DNA of 64,000 nucleotides from Polyangium sp. y55x31. GTDB lineage: Bacteria > Myxococcota_A > Polyangia > Polyangiales > Polyangiaceae. Position numbers and translations under genes: made by a program. Location: assembly GCF_029946505.1 (NCBI RefSeq), contig NZ_JARZHG010000002.1:186001-250000 (forward strand), in the 5' to 3' direction. Positions within the stretch are counted from its first letter, which is position 1; every line of letters starts with the position of its first letter. Below, piece by piece: positions 52,972 to 62,721 of the stretch. A model generated the notes under the pieces. It was not told the DNA's origin, did not search any database, and saw only the letters and a program-made list of their open reading frames with translations.

Positions 52972-53931
52972 TTGGCAGAAGAAGCTCACTCCTCGCGGAC
53001 GAAGGCGGTGCCCTGCGCGCGCTGCGGCGCGCTGAATGGAGCCGGCTTCGATCGTTGCGTCCGCTGCGGGCAGGCGCTCTCCACCGTTGCACGATCCGTC
53101 GATCGCCTCGGCGCGCGGCTCGATCCGGAAGCGCTCCTCGCGTCGAAGCTCGTGATTGGGCTCACGGTCCTGGTCTTCGCGGCGCAGGTTTACGTCGCGC
53201 TCCGCGGGGGTTCCGAGGAAGGGCTCGCGGCGCTGCTTCGTCCGGCGCCGATCGACACCCTCCGGTTCGGGGCGCTCCACGTGCTGCTCGTCTTCGCGGA
53301 GCCGTGGCGCCTCGTCTCCGCGATCTTCGTGCACTTCGGCGCGCTGCATCTTCTCGGCAACATGTTCGTGCTCACGTGGCTCGGCCGGATCGCCGAGCCC
53401 GCCGTGGGGCCGGCGCGCTTGCTCCTGACGTACGTCGTGACGGGCGTCTTCGGGTTCGTCGCCTCGATGGCGTACACGATGTTCTTCGATCCCTCGGGTG
53501 GAGGGCTCACGGCGGGCGCGAGCGGCGCCGTCTTCGGCCTCATGGGGCTCGTGCTCGGGATGCTGTACCGACAGCGAAACCCGCAGTGGAAGCGGTTCGC
53601 CCTGCAAGCCGTGCTGCTCAACGTGGTGTTCGGCTTCGCCGTCAACCAGGCGAACGTCGGCGTGGCCATCAACAACATCGCCCATCTGGGCGGCCTCGTC
53701 GCCGGCATCTTGTTCGGCTTGGTTTTTGCCAGACCCGTGCGTGTTTCCAGCCGGAACGGCAAATCGGACATCGGGATGAACGTGGCCGCGGGGCTCGGCT
53801 TGCTCACGTGCGTGGCTTCGCTCGTCCTGGCGCAGCTTTCGCCGACGTGGCGCGAGATCGATTCGGGCCGGGAGCGTTCGTCCCGGCGTGGGGTCGAAAC
53901 GGGGCAAGTCGATTTCCAGACGAAGCGGTGA
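52972..53931 (+). CDS. rhomboid-family intramembrane serine protease with zinc ribbon
   Basis: A 319-residue protein. The N-terminal zinc ribbon CARCGALNGAGFDRCVRC has two CxxC pairs. A rhomboid domain of six or seven helices follows: HFGALHLLGNMFVLTWLG (His/Asn oxyanion helix), GGLTAGASGAVFGLMGL with the catalytic Ser of GASG, and NIAHLGGLVAGILFG with the catalytic His. The TTG start at 52972 is supported by AGGGAG 7-8 bases upstream and by absence of an earlier start after the divergent promoter. Rhomboids cut transmembrane substrates; the divergent ECF anti-sigma gene is a tempting but unproven target. Confidence 0.88.
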   Translation: MAEEAHSSRTKAVPCARCGALNGAGFDRCVRCGQALSTVARSVDRLGARLDPEALLASKLVIGLTVLVFAAQVYVALRGGSEEGLAALLRPAPIDTLRFGALHVLLVFAEPWRLVSAIFVHFGALHLLGNMFVLTWLGRIAEPAVGPARLLLTYVVTGVFGFVASMAYTMFFDPSGGGLTAGASGAVFGLMGLVLGMLYRQRNPQWKRFALQAVLLNVVFGFAVNQANVGVAINNIAHLGGLVAGILFGLVFARPVRVSSRNGKSDIGMNVAAGLGLLTCVASLVLAQLSPTWREIDSGRERSSRRGVETGQVDFQTKR

Positions 53932-53990
53932 TTGCAAATTCGCGTCCGACCGTCTACCGCCTCGTATCGATTTCTTCCCCAGGAGACGCC

Positions 53991-54704
53991 ATGTCGCACA
54001 GCTCGCTTCGGCTCGCCCTTCTCGCCTCCGCGGTCGCCCTCGGCGGCTGCACGGTCTACGTCAACAACCGGCCCCCGACGAATCAGCAGCAGCAAGCGCA
54101 GCCGTCACGGCAGCCGTCACGCGGCATCCGCCGCCCGACGAACGCGCAGCCTGCCAACACGACGACGCAAACCGGCACGCAGACCGGGACCACCAAGCCC
54201 GTCGTCGAACCGCCGCGCATCAACGGCCGCATCGCCTTCGGCAACGGCTCGATCGGCGCCTTCAAGGGCTACGCGTACGTGATCCCCGACACGACGACGA
54301 AGATGCCGGACTTCTCCAAGATGGTCCCCTTCGCGACGCTGCTCACCGACAGCTTCATCGTTCAGCGCCAGGAGTTCTCGGGCGGCTTCCCCGGCGTCCT
54401 CGCCCAGGAGGAGTGGTTCGGGATCCGCTACGAAGGCCCGTTCACCCTCCCCCAGGACGGCACCTACCTCTTCAAGCTCGTCTCCGACGACGGCGCGATC
54501 CTCTACATCGACAACGAGAAGGTCATCGACAACGACGGCCTGCACATGCCCCAGGAAGCCTCGGCCCAGAAGGCCCTCAAGAGCGGCCGCCACCAGCTCC
54601 GCCTCGATTACTTCCAGGGCAAGAAGGGCACGGTCGCCCTCTCCCTCTCGGTGGCCCAGGCCATCGGCGACGCCGTGCCGCGTCCCCTCGTGGGCGTTCG
54701 CTAG
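53991..54704 (+). CDS. PA14-domain lipoprotein
   Basis: A 237-residue exported protein. The signal peptide has lipobox ALGGC (Cys20), then a Gln/Thr/Pro-rich disordered linker (about 25-75) and a PA14 domain (FGIRYEGPFTLPQDGTYLFKLVSDDGAILYIDNEKVIDNDG, with a beta-rich end HQLRLDYFQGKKGTVALSLSV). PA14 domains bind carbohydrates. AGGAGA lies 7 bases before the ATG. It follows the rhomboid gene by 59 bases on the same strand. A glycan-binding surface role is inferred. Confidence 0.85.
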   Translation: MSHSSLRLALLASAVALGGCTVYVNNRPPTNQQQQAQPSRQPSRGIRRPTNAQPANTTTQTGTQTGTTKPVVEPPRINGRIAFGNGSIGAFKGYAYVIPDTTTKMPDFSKMVPFATLLTDSFIVQRQEFSGGFPGVLAQEEWFGIRYEGPFTLPQDGTYLFKLVSDDGAILYIDNEKVIDNDGLHMPQEASAQKALKSGRHQLRLDYFQGKKGTVALSLSVAQAIGDAVPRPLVGVR

Positions 54705-54834
54705 CTCGCGCGTCTCACCCCGCGATCATCCCGACTCTCTCCGCCCTTCGTTCGTCCCGACCCCCTCGCAAGCGCCTCGATCCTGCGGCTTATTCGCCGC
54801 GGCGGGTGGTCATGATGCTATCGTCGCCTCGCGT

Positions 54835-56319
54835 ATGGCGTCGGTGAACCCGCTCTCGCGGGAGCTCGTCTTCAAGATCGTCTATTACGGCCCGGGGCTC
54901 GGCGGGAAGACGACCACGCTCGAGTACATCCACGCGACGGCCAAGCCCGAGCACCGCGGCAAGCTCGTCTCGCTCGCGACGCCCGTCGACCGCACGCTCT
55001 ACTTCGACTTCCTGCCGATGCGACTGCCGCCGATCCGCGGCATGAACGTGCGGCTGCAGCTCTTCACCGTCCCCGGCCAGGTCTACTTCAACGCGACCCG
55101 CAAGCTCGTGCTCACGGGCTCCGACGGCATCGTGTTCGTGAGCGATTCGCAGATCGCGCGCGCAGACGCGAACCTCGAGAGCTTCGACAACCTGCGCGAC
55201 AACCTCGCCGATCAAGGCCGGAACGTCGCGGACATGCCCATCGTCTTCCAGCACAACAAGCGCGACCTGCCCGACGTGCTGCCGATGGAGGAGCTCGACC
55301 GGATGCTGAACCGCTTCCGCGCGCCGTCGCTGCCCGCGTCGGCGAAGACGGGCATGGGCGTGTACGAGACGCTGGAGCGGATCACGCAGGTCGTGCTCGC
55401 GTCGTTCGAGTCGCAGATCCCCGAGTCGGTGCGCGCCGCAGCCGCAGAGGCCTACGATCCAGCCGAGGAAGGGCTCGCCGCGGCGCTGCGTGATGCCTCG
55501 CGCAGCGATCGTCCACCCGTGAGCGCCGCGATGGTCAATCGCGTCGCTCCGAGCCGCGCCTGGGGCAGCGTGCCTCCGGATACGGGCATCGAGGATCCCG
55601 AGGAGCTGAAGAGCCCCGCGATGCGCCCGCCTCCCCTGCCCGTCACGAGCTTCCCCGAGGCGCAGGAAGAGTCGGCGCCGTCGAGCGCGCAGCTCGCGAT
55701 CGCGCCGCCTGCCGAGGCGCCGATTCTGCCGAAGACCGAGTCGGTCCGGCCGCCGCCGCCACCGTCCGTGCAGTCGCCGCCGACGGCGGGTCGGCCGCGC
55801 GCACCCGAGTCGGTGCGCAGTCGGACGCGAGGCTCGGTCTTCCCGCCGCCGAAGCCGTTCGCGCCGCTCGTCCCGCAACCGCCGCAGGCGCCGGCTTCAG
55901 CGCCGGGTTCGAATCATGCGGGCGTGAACATCGGGGCGAAGGCCGAAGCTTCTGCGCACGTCGAGGCGCTGCGGGGCGCAGGGCTCTCGTTCGCGGAGCT
56001 CTGGTCCGACGGTGATCACGCGCTCGTCCACAACGTCGAGGCGGCGATTGCGAGTGGTCGTTATGCCGAGGCGATCGAGCAGTGTGATGGGCTCGTGGCG
56101 CGCCAGCTCGCGAGCGCTGCGAGCTTGTTCGGCGCCTCGGATGCGCCGCGCGATGCCTCCACGGTCCCGCTCATGCTCGGGCTCGATGGTCGCCGGTACC
56201 TGACTTTCCGCTCGACCGTGCGCGCGTCACGCGGGGGCGCGAAGATGACCGCGCGCGACGCGCTCGCGGCCTACGCGTTCGCGATCGACGCGCGGCTCGC
56301 ACGAAGCTCGATTCGCTGA
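54835..56319 (+). CDS. MglA-family small GTPase with long C-terminal extension
   Basis: A 494-residue protein. Residues 1-185 are an MglA-like Ras-superfamily GTPase: P-loop YYGPGLGGKTTTLEYI, switch/DxxG-equivalent LFTVPGQVYFNATRKLVLTGSDG and base-specificity QHNKRDLP. Then a Pro-rich linker (about 235-350, many PPPLP and PPPPPS) and a separate helical C-terminal domain (about 370-494, AHVEALRGAGLSFAELW ... YAEAIEQCDGLVARQ). Typical MglA is about 195 residues. MglA-like GTPases control polarity and gliding in myxobacteria; the tail probably recruits partners. Not assigned to MglA or SofG. Confidence 0.88.
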   Translation: MASVNPLSRELVFKIVYYGPGLGGKTTTLEYIHATAKPEHRGKLVSLATPVDRTLYFDFLPMRLPPIRGMNVRLQLFTVPGQVYFNATRKLVLTGSDGIVFVSDSQIARADANLESFDNLRDNLADQGRNVADMPIVFQHNKRDLPDVLPMEELDRMLNRFRAPSLPASAKTGMGVYETLERITQVVLASFESQIPESVRAAAAEAYDPAEEGLAAALRDASRSDRPPVSAAMVNRVAPSRAWGSVPPDTGIEDPEELKSPAMRPPPLPVTSFPEAQEESAPSSAQLAIAPPAEAPILPKTESVRPPPPPSVQSPPTAGRPRAPESVRSRTRGSVFPPPKPFAPLVPQPPQAPASAPGSNHAGVNIGAKAEASAHVEALRGAGLSFAELWSDGDHALVHNVEAAIASGRYAEAIEQCDGLVARQLASAASLFGASDAPRDASTVPLMLGLDGRRYLTFRSTVRASRGGAKMTARDALAAYAFAIDARLARSSIR

Positions 56320-56338
56320 GGACTCGGTCGTCTGGAAC

Positions 56339-56446
56339 GTAGCGCCGGGGTTTCACCCCGGACCCGACGAGGGGTTGTCCACCCCTCGACCCGGACCAGG
56401 GCAAGCCCTGGACCTCTGGTGCATCGACCGCGGTGCGGTCGATGCA
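56339..56446 (+). repeat. REP-like palindromic element between convergent genes
   Basis: Contains GCCGGGGTTTCACCCCGG, GGGG-TTGTCCA-CCCC, the block CCCCTCGACCCGGACCAG (56382-56399) shared exactly with 30848-30865, CCAGGGCAAGCCCTGG, and a terminal palindrome with 12-base arms (TGCATCGACCGC) at 56420-56446. The order of parts is the same as in the 30.8-kb elements, but the terminal palindrome sequence differs while its geometry (11-13-base arms, 3-base loop) is kept. It lies between the GTPase and rodA stops, so it could also end transcription both ways. Confidence 0.7.
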
Positions 56447-56451
56447 ACCTC

Positions 56452-57585
56452 TCAGAGGCGGTCGGGCGCGGGGACGACCGAGTAGCGGCGCATCGACACG
56501 TTCATGAGCAGCGCGACGCACATGAGCATCGTGGTCACGCTGGAGCCGCCGTAGGAGAAGAGCGGCAGGGTCACGCCGACGACGGGGAGGATGCCGCAGA
56601 CCATCCCTGCGTTGATGAACGCGTGCCAGAAGAGGATTGCGCCGCAGCCGACGCTGAGCACCGCGCCGAAGCGATCCTTGGCGAGGGATGCGATGCGGAT
56701 CGACCACAGGCAGAGGAACCCGTAGAGGAGCACGAGCAGCACGCTGCCGGCGAAGCCCCACTCCTCTGCGAAGACCGGGAACGGGAAGTCCGAGAACTGA
56801 TCGGGCAGGAAGTTGAACTGGTTCTGCGTGCCCTTCATGTACCCGTTGCCGAAGAGCCCACCGTTGCCGATGGCCACGCGCGAGTGATGCGCGTGCCAGC
56901 CGGTCTTGAGGATGTCGTCCTCGGGCCGCATGAAGACGGTGACGCGCGCCTTCTGGTAGTCGAGCAGGACGTAGTTCCAGATGAGCGGCAGGGCGCAGGC
57001 GACGGTCACGACGAACGTGAGCACGCTCTTCCACCGGACGCGCGTGAGCGCGGCGATCATCAGGAAGACGAGGACGTGGATCGAGGCCGTGCCGAGGTCG
57101 GGCTGCTTCAGGATGAGCAGCGCCGGTACGCCCGTGAGCAGCGCGGGCACGAGGAGGTCCTTCAGCGTGCGCCCTTCGCTGCGTGGATCGTCGTGAAGGA
57201 ACTTCGCCAGCGCGATGACGAGGAAGACCTTCATGAACTCGCTCGGCTGGAAGCGGAACGAGCCGAACTCGATCCACCGCTTGGAGCCGCGCAGGTCCTT
57301 CGCGAAGATGAAGACCAGGATGAGCGAGAAGACGCCGAAGGTGTAGATGGCGTAGCCGAGGCGCTCGAGGTGGCGATAGTCGATGGCGACGAGGATCCCG
57401 CCGAGGATGCCGCCAAGCACGAGCCAGTAGATCTGGCTGATGTAGAGCTCGGCGCGCACACCCTGGTACACGCTGGTCGCGCTGTAGAGGTTCACCACGC
57501 CGAGCACGGCGATGAGCGCCGCGGCGATGAAGAGCGGCCAGTCGAAGTGATCCCTCGCGCGGGGTGAGACGTCGCCGCGGATCAC
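56452..57585 (-). CDS. rodA: RodA, SEDS-family peptidoglycan glycosyltransferase
   Basis: A 377-residue polytopic protein with about ten helices. Family signatures: LYSATSVYQGVRAELY, FGSFRFQPSEFMKVFLVIALA, ILKQPDLGTASI, RVAIGNGGLFGNGYMKGTQNQFNFLPDQFSDFPFPVFAEEWGF and a conserved catalytic-region Asp. With the adjacent PBP2 it polymerises peptidoglycan during elongation. The GTG at 57585 overlaps the mrdA stop (GTGA). It is convergent with the GTPase gene across a REP-like element. Confidence 0.95.
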   Translation of the reverse strand: MIRGDVSPRARDHFDWPLFIAAALIAVLGVVNLYSATSVYQGVRAELYISQIYWLVLGGILGGILVAIDYRHLERLGYAIYTFGVFSLILVFIFAKDLRGSKRWIEFGSFRFQPSEFMKVFLVIALAKFLHDDPRSEGRTLKDLLVPALLTGVPALLILKQPDLGTASIHVLVFLMIAALTRVRWKSVLTFVVTVACALPLIWNYVLLDYQKARVTVFMRPEDDILKTGWHAHHSRVAIGNGGLFGNGYMKGTQNQFNFLPDQFSDFPFPVFAEEWGFAGSVLLVLLYGFLCLWSIRIASLAKDRFGAVLSVGCGAILFWHAFINAGMVCGILPVVGVTLPLFSYGGSSVTTMLMCVALLMNVSMRRYSVVPAPDRL

Positions 57586-59531
57586 GGGGAGCCTCCACGA
57601 TCGGGCTTCGGCTGCGTGCGCGCGTTGCCTGCGTTGTTCACGCCGGCGCGCGGGCCGCGCTCGCGCGCGAGCTCGTTGTAGGCACGGACGACCTCGAAGG
57701 CGACGGGCGCGGCGTGCTTGCCGCCGGCGCCGCCGTGCTCGACGAGGACCACGACGGCGACCTCGGGCGCGCGTGACGGCGAGTAACCCGCGAACCACGC
57801 GTGCTCGCGGTTGAAGTACCAGACGCGCTCGGCCTCGGCGCCGCGCGCGAGCTTGTGCGAGACCTGCGCGGTGCCCGTCTTGCCTGCCATGTCGACGCCG
57901 AGCACGCGCGCCTTGAACGCGGTGCCCGCCTCGGAGTTCACGCCCGCGTAGAGCGCCTTCTGCACGAGCGAGAAGTTCTCGGGGCTCACGTCGATCTGCC
58001 TCCGCACGCGCGGCGCGAACTCCTGCACCACCGTGCCCGCGCTCGTCTCGACCGCGCGCACGATTTGCGGCTGGTAGAGCGTGCCGCCGTTGGCGAGCGC
58101 CGCGTACGCGAGCGCGAGCTGGAGGACGGTCACCGTCGTCGCGCCCTGACCGATCGCGGCGTTGAGGCCGAAGCCGAGCCGGAACTGGCCCTTGTTGCGC
58201 AAGGTCATCCAGGCGCGCGTCGGCATACGCCCGGCCGCCTCCGCGTTCACACCGAGGCCCGTCCGGGCGCCGAGGCCGAAGCGCTGCCCCATCTCGGCGA
58301 TGACGTCCATGCCCACGCCGAGCTCGGCGGCGAGGCGGTAGAAGTAGACGTTGCACGACTCCGCGATCGCCTGGTGGAGATCCACCGGCCCGTGGACGTG
58401 CGTGCATCGGAACGTGCGCTTGCCGAAGGTGAGCGCGCCACGGCAGTTCGTCGCCTGGCGATGATCGATGAGCCCCTTCTCCAGGGCCGCGAGCGCCGTG
58501 AACGGCTTGAACGTCGAGCCTGGCGGATATGCGCCCGAGATCGTCTTGTCGAGCGCGGGCTTGAGAGGATCCGAGTAGAGCCTGCGGAATGCGTCGCGAA
58601 TGACCTGCTTGCCCGATCCACCGGAGAGCGCGTTCGGGTCGTAGCTCGGCTTCGAGTAGAGGCCGATGATGCGGCCCGTTCGCACGTCGATCAGCGCGAC
58701 GCCGCCCGCGAGCTCGCCGCGCATGGCCTTGTCGATCGCGCGCTGGATGTCGGCGTCGAGCGTTAGGCGGAGGTCGCGGCCCGGGATCGGATCGACGCGC
58801 CGCGGCTCCTCGATGATCCCCTCGCCGCCGGGCCTGCGCCGGCCCTTCGCGTCGACGAGCACTTTCTCCCAGCCGCGCGTGCCGCGCAGGTAGCTCTCCC
58901 ACGCGCGCTCGATGCCCGTCGCGCCGACGCGATCGCCCTCGACATAACCCGCGCTGCGGAGCTGGTTCAGCTTCTCCGCGTCGACCTCGACCATGTAGCC
59001 GAGCGCGTGCGCGCCGACCTCTTCGTACGGGTAGTAGCGGACCGGCACGGGGACGACGTCGACGAAAGGCAGCTCCGCGTCGTGCGTGCGCAGGGTGGCC
59101 ACGGCGTCGCGCGAGATGTCTTCCTTGAGCAGGATCTGCTGGCTCTTCCGAGGTCCGTCGCTCGCGCGGATCGTGGTGAGCAGTGCTTCGAGCCGCGCAC
59201 GCTCGTCCACGCCGACGCCGAGGTACTCGACGAGCTTCGGCCAGACGACCTGCATGTCGATCTTCTCGGGGACGACGTAGAGGTTGTACGAGGGCCGGCT
59301 CGCCGAGAGGACCTTGCCGTTGCGATCGCGGATGATCCCGCGCGTCGTCGCGAGCGTGATGCGACGGACGATGTTCTCGCGGGCGATCGCCTTGTTGTCC
59401 TCGCCTTCGAGGATCTGGAGCTGGAACAGCCGCCCGATCAGGACGAGCTGCAGCACCACCATCGCGAGCGCGATCCAGCGGAAGCGGCGCCTGAACTCGC
59501 TGACATCGGAGCGCTGAACGACGAGGCTCAT
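57582..59531 (-). CDS. mrdA: PBP2 (MrdA), elongation transpeptidase
   Basis: A 649-residue class-B penicillin-binding protein. An N-terminal membrane anchor (about 17-37) is followed by a dimerisation/pedestal domain and the transpeptidase with the acylated Ser in PPGSTFKPFTALAALE (SxxK), the SxN motif SCNVYFY and the KTG motif MAGKTGTAQV. It cross-links peptidoglycan with RodA and is the mecillinam target in other bacteria. Its stop overlaps rodA, and its ATG overlaps the mreD stop by 4 bases, so all four cell-wall genes are coupled. Confidence 0.95.
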   Translation of the reverse strand: MSLVVQRSDVSEFRRRFRWIALAMVVLQLVLIGRLFQLQILEGEDNKAIARENIVRRITLATTRGIIRDRNGKVLSASRPSYNLYVVPEKIDMQVVWPKLVEYLGVGVDERARLEALLTTIRASDGPRKSQQILLKEDISRDAVATLRTHDAELPFVDVVPVPVRYYPYEEVGAHALGYMVEVDAEKLNQLRSAGYVEGDRVGATGIERAWESYLRGTRGWEKVLVDAKGRRRPGGEGIIEEPRRVDPIPGRDLRLTLDADIQRAIDKAMRGELAGGVALIDVRTGRIIGLYSKPSYDPNALSGGSGKQVIRDAFRRLYSDPLKPALDKTISGAYPPGSTFKPFTALAALEKGLIDHRQATNCRGALTFGKRTFRCTHVHGPVDLHQAIAESCNVYFYRLAAELGVGMDVIAEMGQRFGLGARTGLGVNAEAAGRMPTRAWMTLRNKGQFRLGFGLNAAIGQGATTVTVLQLALAYAALANGGTLYQPQIVRAVETSAGTVVQEFAPRVRRQIDVSPENFSLVQKALYAGVNSEAGTAFKARVLGVDMAGKTGTAQVSHKLARGAEAERVWYFNREHAWFAGYSPSRAPEVAVVVLVEHGGAGGKHAAPVAFEVVRAYNELARERGPRAGVNNAGNARTQPKPDRGGSP

Positions 59532-60055
59532 CGCTGCCCTCCTTCCCCGGGCCTTGGCACGTTGATGGTCGCCTGATGCACGCGCTCGGCGAGGCTGAAG
59601 ACGAGCGGCGCGAAGATCGCCGTCCCGATCGCGTGCGGCGCGACGAGCGTCGCGAGCGCGCGCGGCCTCGCCGTATCGGTCCCGAAGATCGCCGTCAGCA
59701 CGACGATGAGCACGCCTTCGAGCAGCGCGAACGCGAAGGCGAGCGCGACCTTCGTGAGGAGCGTCTGCGCGGCGAGGCGCACGCCCGCGGCGCGCGCGAC
59801 GACGAACGTGGCGACCGTGATGAAGGTGAAGAGGCCGATGGGCGAGGCCGAGAACAGATCGAGCAGGTAGCCGAGCAAAAACGCGAGCGCTGCGCCGCGC
59901 GCGATCGAGTACTCGTGCACGCCCATGAACACCACGAGCGGCAGGAGAAGGCTCGGCGTGATCCCCGCGATCTGGAGCCGCCCGATCAGCCGGTAGAGGT
60001 TCGACTGGATGATGAGAAGGGCGACGCCGACAGCGAGAAATGCGGTGTTTCGCAT
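59528..60055 (-). CDS. mreD: MreD, rod-shape membrane protein
   Basis: A 175-residue protein with about five hydrophobic spans (AFLAVGVALLIIQSNLYRLIG, LPLVVFMGVHEYSIARGAALAFLLGYLLDLFSASPIGLFTFITV). The segment GALAFLLGYLLDLFSASPIGL matches the MreD pattern of a Gly-rich, Asp-containing central helix. It links MreC, RodA/PBP2 and the cytoskeleton. Identity rests on size, topology and position between mreC and mrdA. Confidence 0.88.
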   Translation of the reverse strand: MRNTAFLAVGVALLIIQSNLYRLIGRLQIAGITPSLLLPLVVFMGVHEYSIARGAALAFLLGYLLDLFSASPIGLFTFITVATFVVARAAGVRLAAQTLLTKVALAFAFALLEGVLIVVLTAIFGTDTARPRALATLVAPHAIGTAIFAPLVFSLAERVHQATINVPRPGEGGQR

Positions 60056-60076
60056 CGTCCTCTCCTCCTCTCGACC

Positions 60077-60955
60077 TTACCGCCGCGGCGTGGACGAGCC
60101 CGACGCCGAGGGGGCCGGCTGGGCCTCCTCCGGGGGCGCGGAGGTGACGATCAGCACCTCCTCGAGCCGCGAAAAATCCACGGCAGGCGTCGCGTAGACC
60201 TGCTGGTAGATGCCGAAGTCCCGCTTCACGACCTGCGTCACCTTGCCGACGGGAATGCCCTTCGGATACCGCTTCCCGACGCCGCTCGTGACGAGCAGAT
60301 CGCCGACCTCCACCTCGTCGGTGCGCTGCACGTACTCCACGCTGCAGAGGTACTTCGTCTCATCGCCCGTCCCGCGGACGAACCCACGCGCGCCGGTCCG
60401 TTGCACGACGACGTCGACGCCGCTGCCCGCGTCGACGACGAGACGCACATCGATCGTGTCGCCCGAGACCTTGAGCGTCGTGCCGACGACGCCGTCGGGC
60501 GAGATCACGGGCAGGTTCGGCTGCACGTCGCGCGACTCGCGATCGAGGCTCACGCGCGCGACGCGGAAAAACTCGTTCGTGTTTTTTCCGACGACCTGCG
60601 CGCTCACGACGTCGGTGCGGACGCTCGTGCGCAGATCGAGCAGGCGCCGGAGCCTCCGGTTCTCTTCCTCGAGCGCCTCGAGCTTGCGCACGCGCTCACG
60701 GAGACGCGCGTTCTGCGAGGCGATCCGCGCGTTGTCCTCCTTGACGTCGACCAGGTAGATGTAGTCGCCCCAGATGTTCGAGAGCCCGCGCGCCAGCGTC
60801 GCCGCGGCGTACTGGAGGGGCGTCGCGATCCGGACGATCACCTTGTCGGCGCCCGTGACCTTGCCGGGATCACGCATGCTGGCCCGGAGGAACCAGAACG
60901 GCACCGCCAGGGCGAGCAGGACGATGGCCAGGTCGCGGTAACGCTTGAAGTTCAT
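60077..60955 (-). CDS. mreC: MreC, periplasmic scaffold of the elongasome
   Basis: A 292-residue protein with a single N-terminal anchor (YRDLAIVLLALAVPFWFL), a coiled coil (about 75-115, NARIASQNARLRERVRKLEALEEENRRLRRLL) and a beta-rich domain with NLPVISPDGVVGTTLKVS and GDLLVTSGVGKRYPKGIPVGKV, all MreC hallmarks. It activates PBP2/RodA. A Pro/Ala-rich tail follows. It lies 21 bases upstream of mreD and 114 bases downstream of mreB. Confidence 0.93.
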   Translation of the reverse strand: MNFKRYRDLAIVLLALAVPFWFLRASMRDPGKVTGADKVIVRIATPLQYAAATLARGLSNIWGDYIYLVDVKEDNARIASQNARLRERVRKLEALEEENRRLRRLLDLRTSVRTDVVSAQVVGKNTNEFFRVARVSLDRESRDVQPNLPVISPDGVVGTTLKVSGDTIDVRLVVDAGSGVDVVVQRTGARGFVRGTGDETKYLCSVEYVQRTDEVEVGDLLVTSGVGKRYPKGIPVGKVTQVVKRDFGIYQQVYATPAVDFSRLEEVLIVTSAPPEEAQPAPSASGSSTPRR

Positions 60956-61069
60956 GCTTCGGGCGGCGCTGCCGCCGGGAAGGGCGGCCTGGGGTAACGC
61001 CAGGGAGGTCCCCGGTCTTCCCTCGATGCCACGAGAGACGCGCGGACGCTACCTGGACGCGCGCTCCGG

Positions 61070-62326
<1,257 letters not shown>

Positions 62327-62488
62327 TCAGCCCTTCGAGATCTTGCCTTCCTTGTGCTCGTAGTGCTTGCGGCACACCGGACAGAACTTCTTGATGACGA
62401 ACTTGTCCGACATCGTCCGCTTGTTTTTCGTCGTGTGGTAGTTCGCCCGGCCGCAATTGCCGCACGTCAGCTTGATGATGTCGCGCAT
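62327..62488 (-). CDS. rpmG: 50S ribosomal protein L33, zinc-binding form
   Basis: A 53-residue protein, too short for most ORF finders. It has the L33 signature ([20 protein letters not shown]) with two CxxC pairs (CGNC and CPVC), so it is the zinc-containing (C+) type, then [19 protein letters not shown] and a basic tail. AGGAGA precedes the ATG by 6 bases. It is a component of the large ribosomal subunit. The usual secE-nusG neighbours are absent. Confidence 0.95.
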   Translation of the reverse strand: MRDIIKLTCGNCGRANYHTTKNKRTMSDKFVIKKFCPVCRKHYEHKEGKISKG

Positions 62489-62560
62489 GGCTGTCTCCTG
62501 AAACTCACCGGTTTCGCGCCGGCTCGGTCACGGGCACGCTCGCGTGAGGCGCCGCGAAAC

Positions 62561-62607
62561 CCGCCCTCCGTGACCCCGCCGCGACGGGGGGGCCTGAAGG
62601 AGGGCGG
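62561..62607. other. large hairpin in the rpmG leader
   Basis: CCGCCCTCC (62561-62569) pairs with GGAGGGCGG (62599-62607); an inner CCCCG/CGGGG pairs between them, giving a two-tier hairpin of about 47 bases that begins just downstream of the rpmG -10 box. It would sit at the 5' end of the rpmG message. It could modulate stability or attenuation; no T-run follows. Confidence 0.35.
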
Positions 62608-62608
62608 T

Positions 62609-62636
62609 AACCTACGGAATTTCCCGCCGCTGTCAA
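62609..62636 (-). promoter_or_regulatory. sigma70-type promoter for rpmG
   Basis: On the minus strand: TTGACA (62631-62636), a 16-base spacer, TAGGTT (62609-62614). A GGAATTTCC site lies inside the spacer. The resulting leader is about 115 bases. Confidence 0.5.
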
Positions 62637-62721
62637 CGTCGGCGAGCAACAGATCGACGAAGGGGCAAACGAGAGGACCGGGCGAGCTCGGAGCTCACGC
62701 TCCGTCGCTCGCCCTCGCCGC

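Noticed and set aside
52972-52987. TTGGCAG...GC at the rhomboid start, considered as another sigma54 promoter
   Set aside because: GG and GC are eight bases apart rather than ten, and the sequence lies inside the coding start.
57586-58902. A long minus-strand frame continuing upstream of rodA
   Set aside because: It runs through mrdA in another frame; RodA begins at the GTG at 57585 where its first conserved residues appear.
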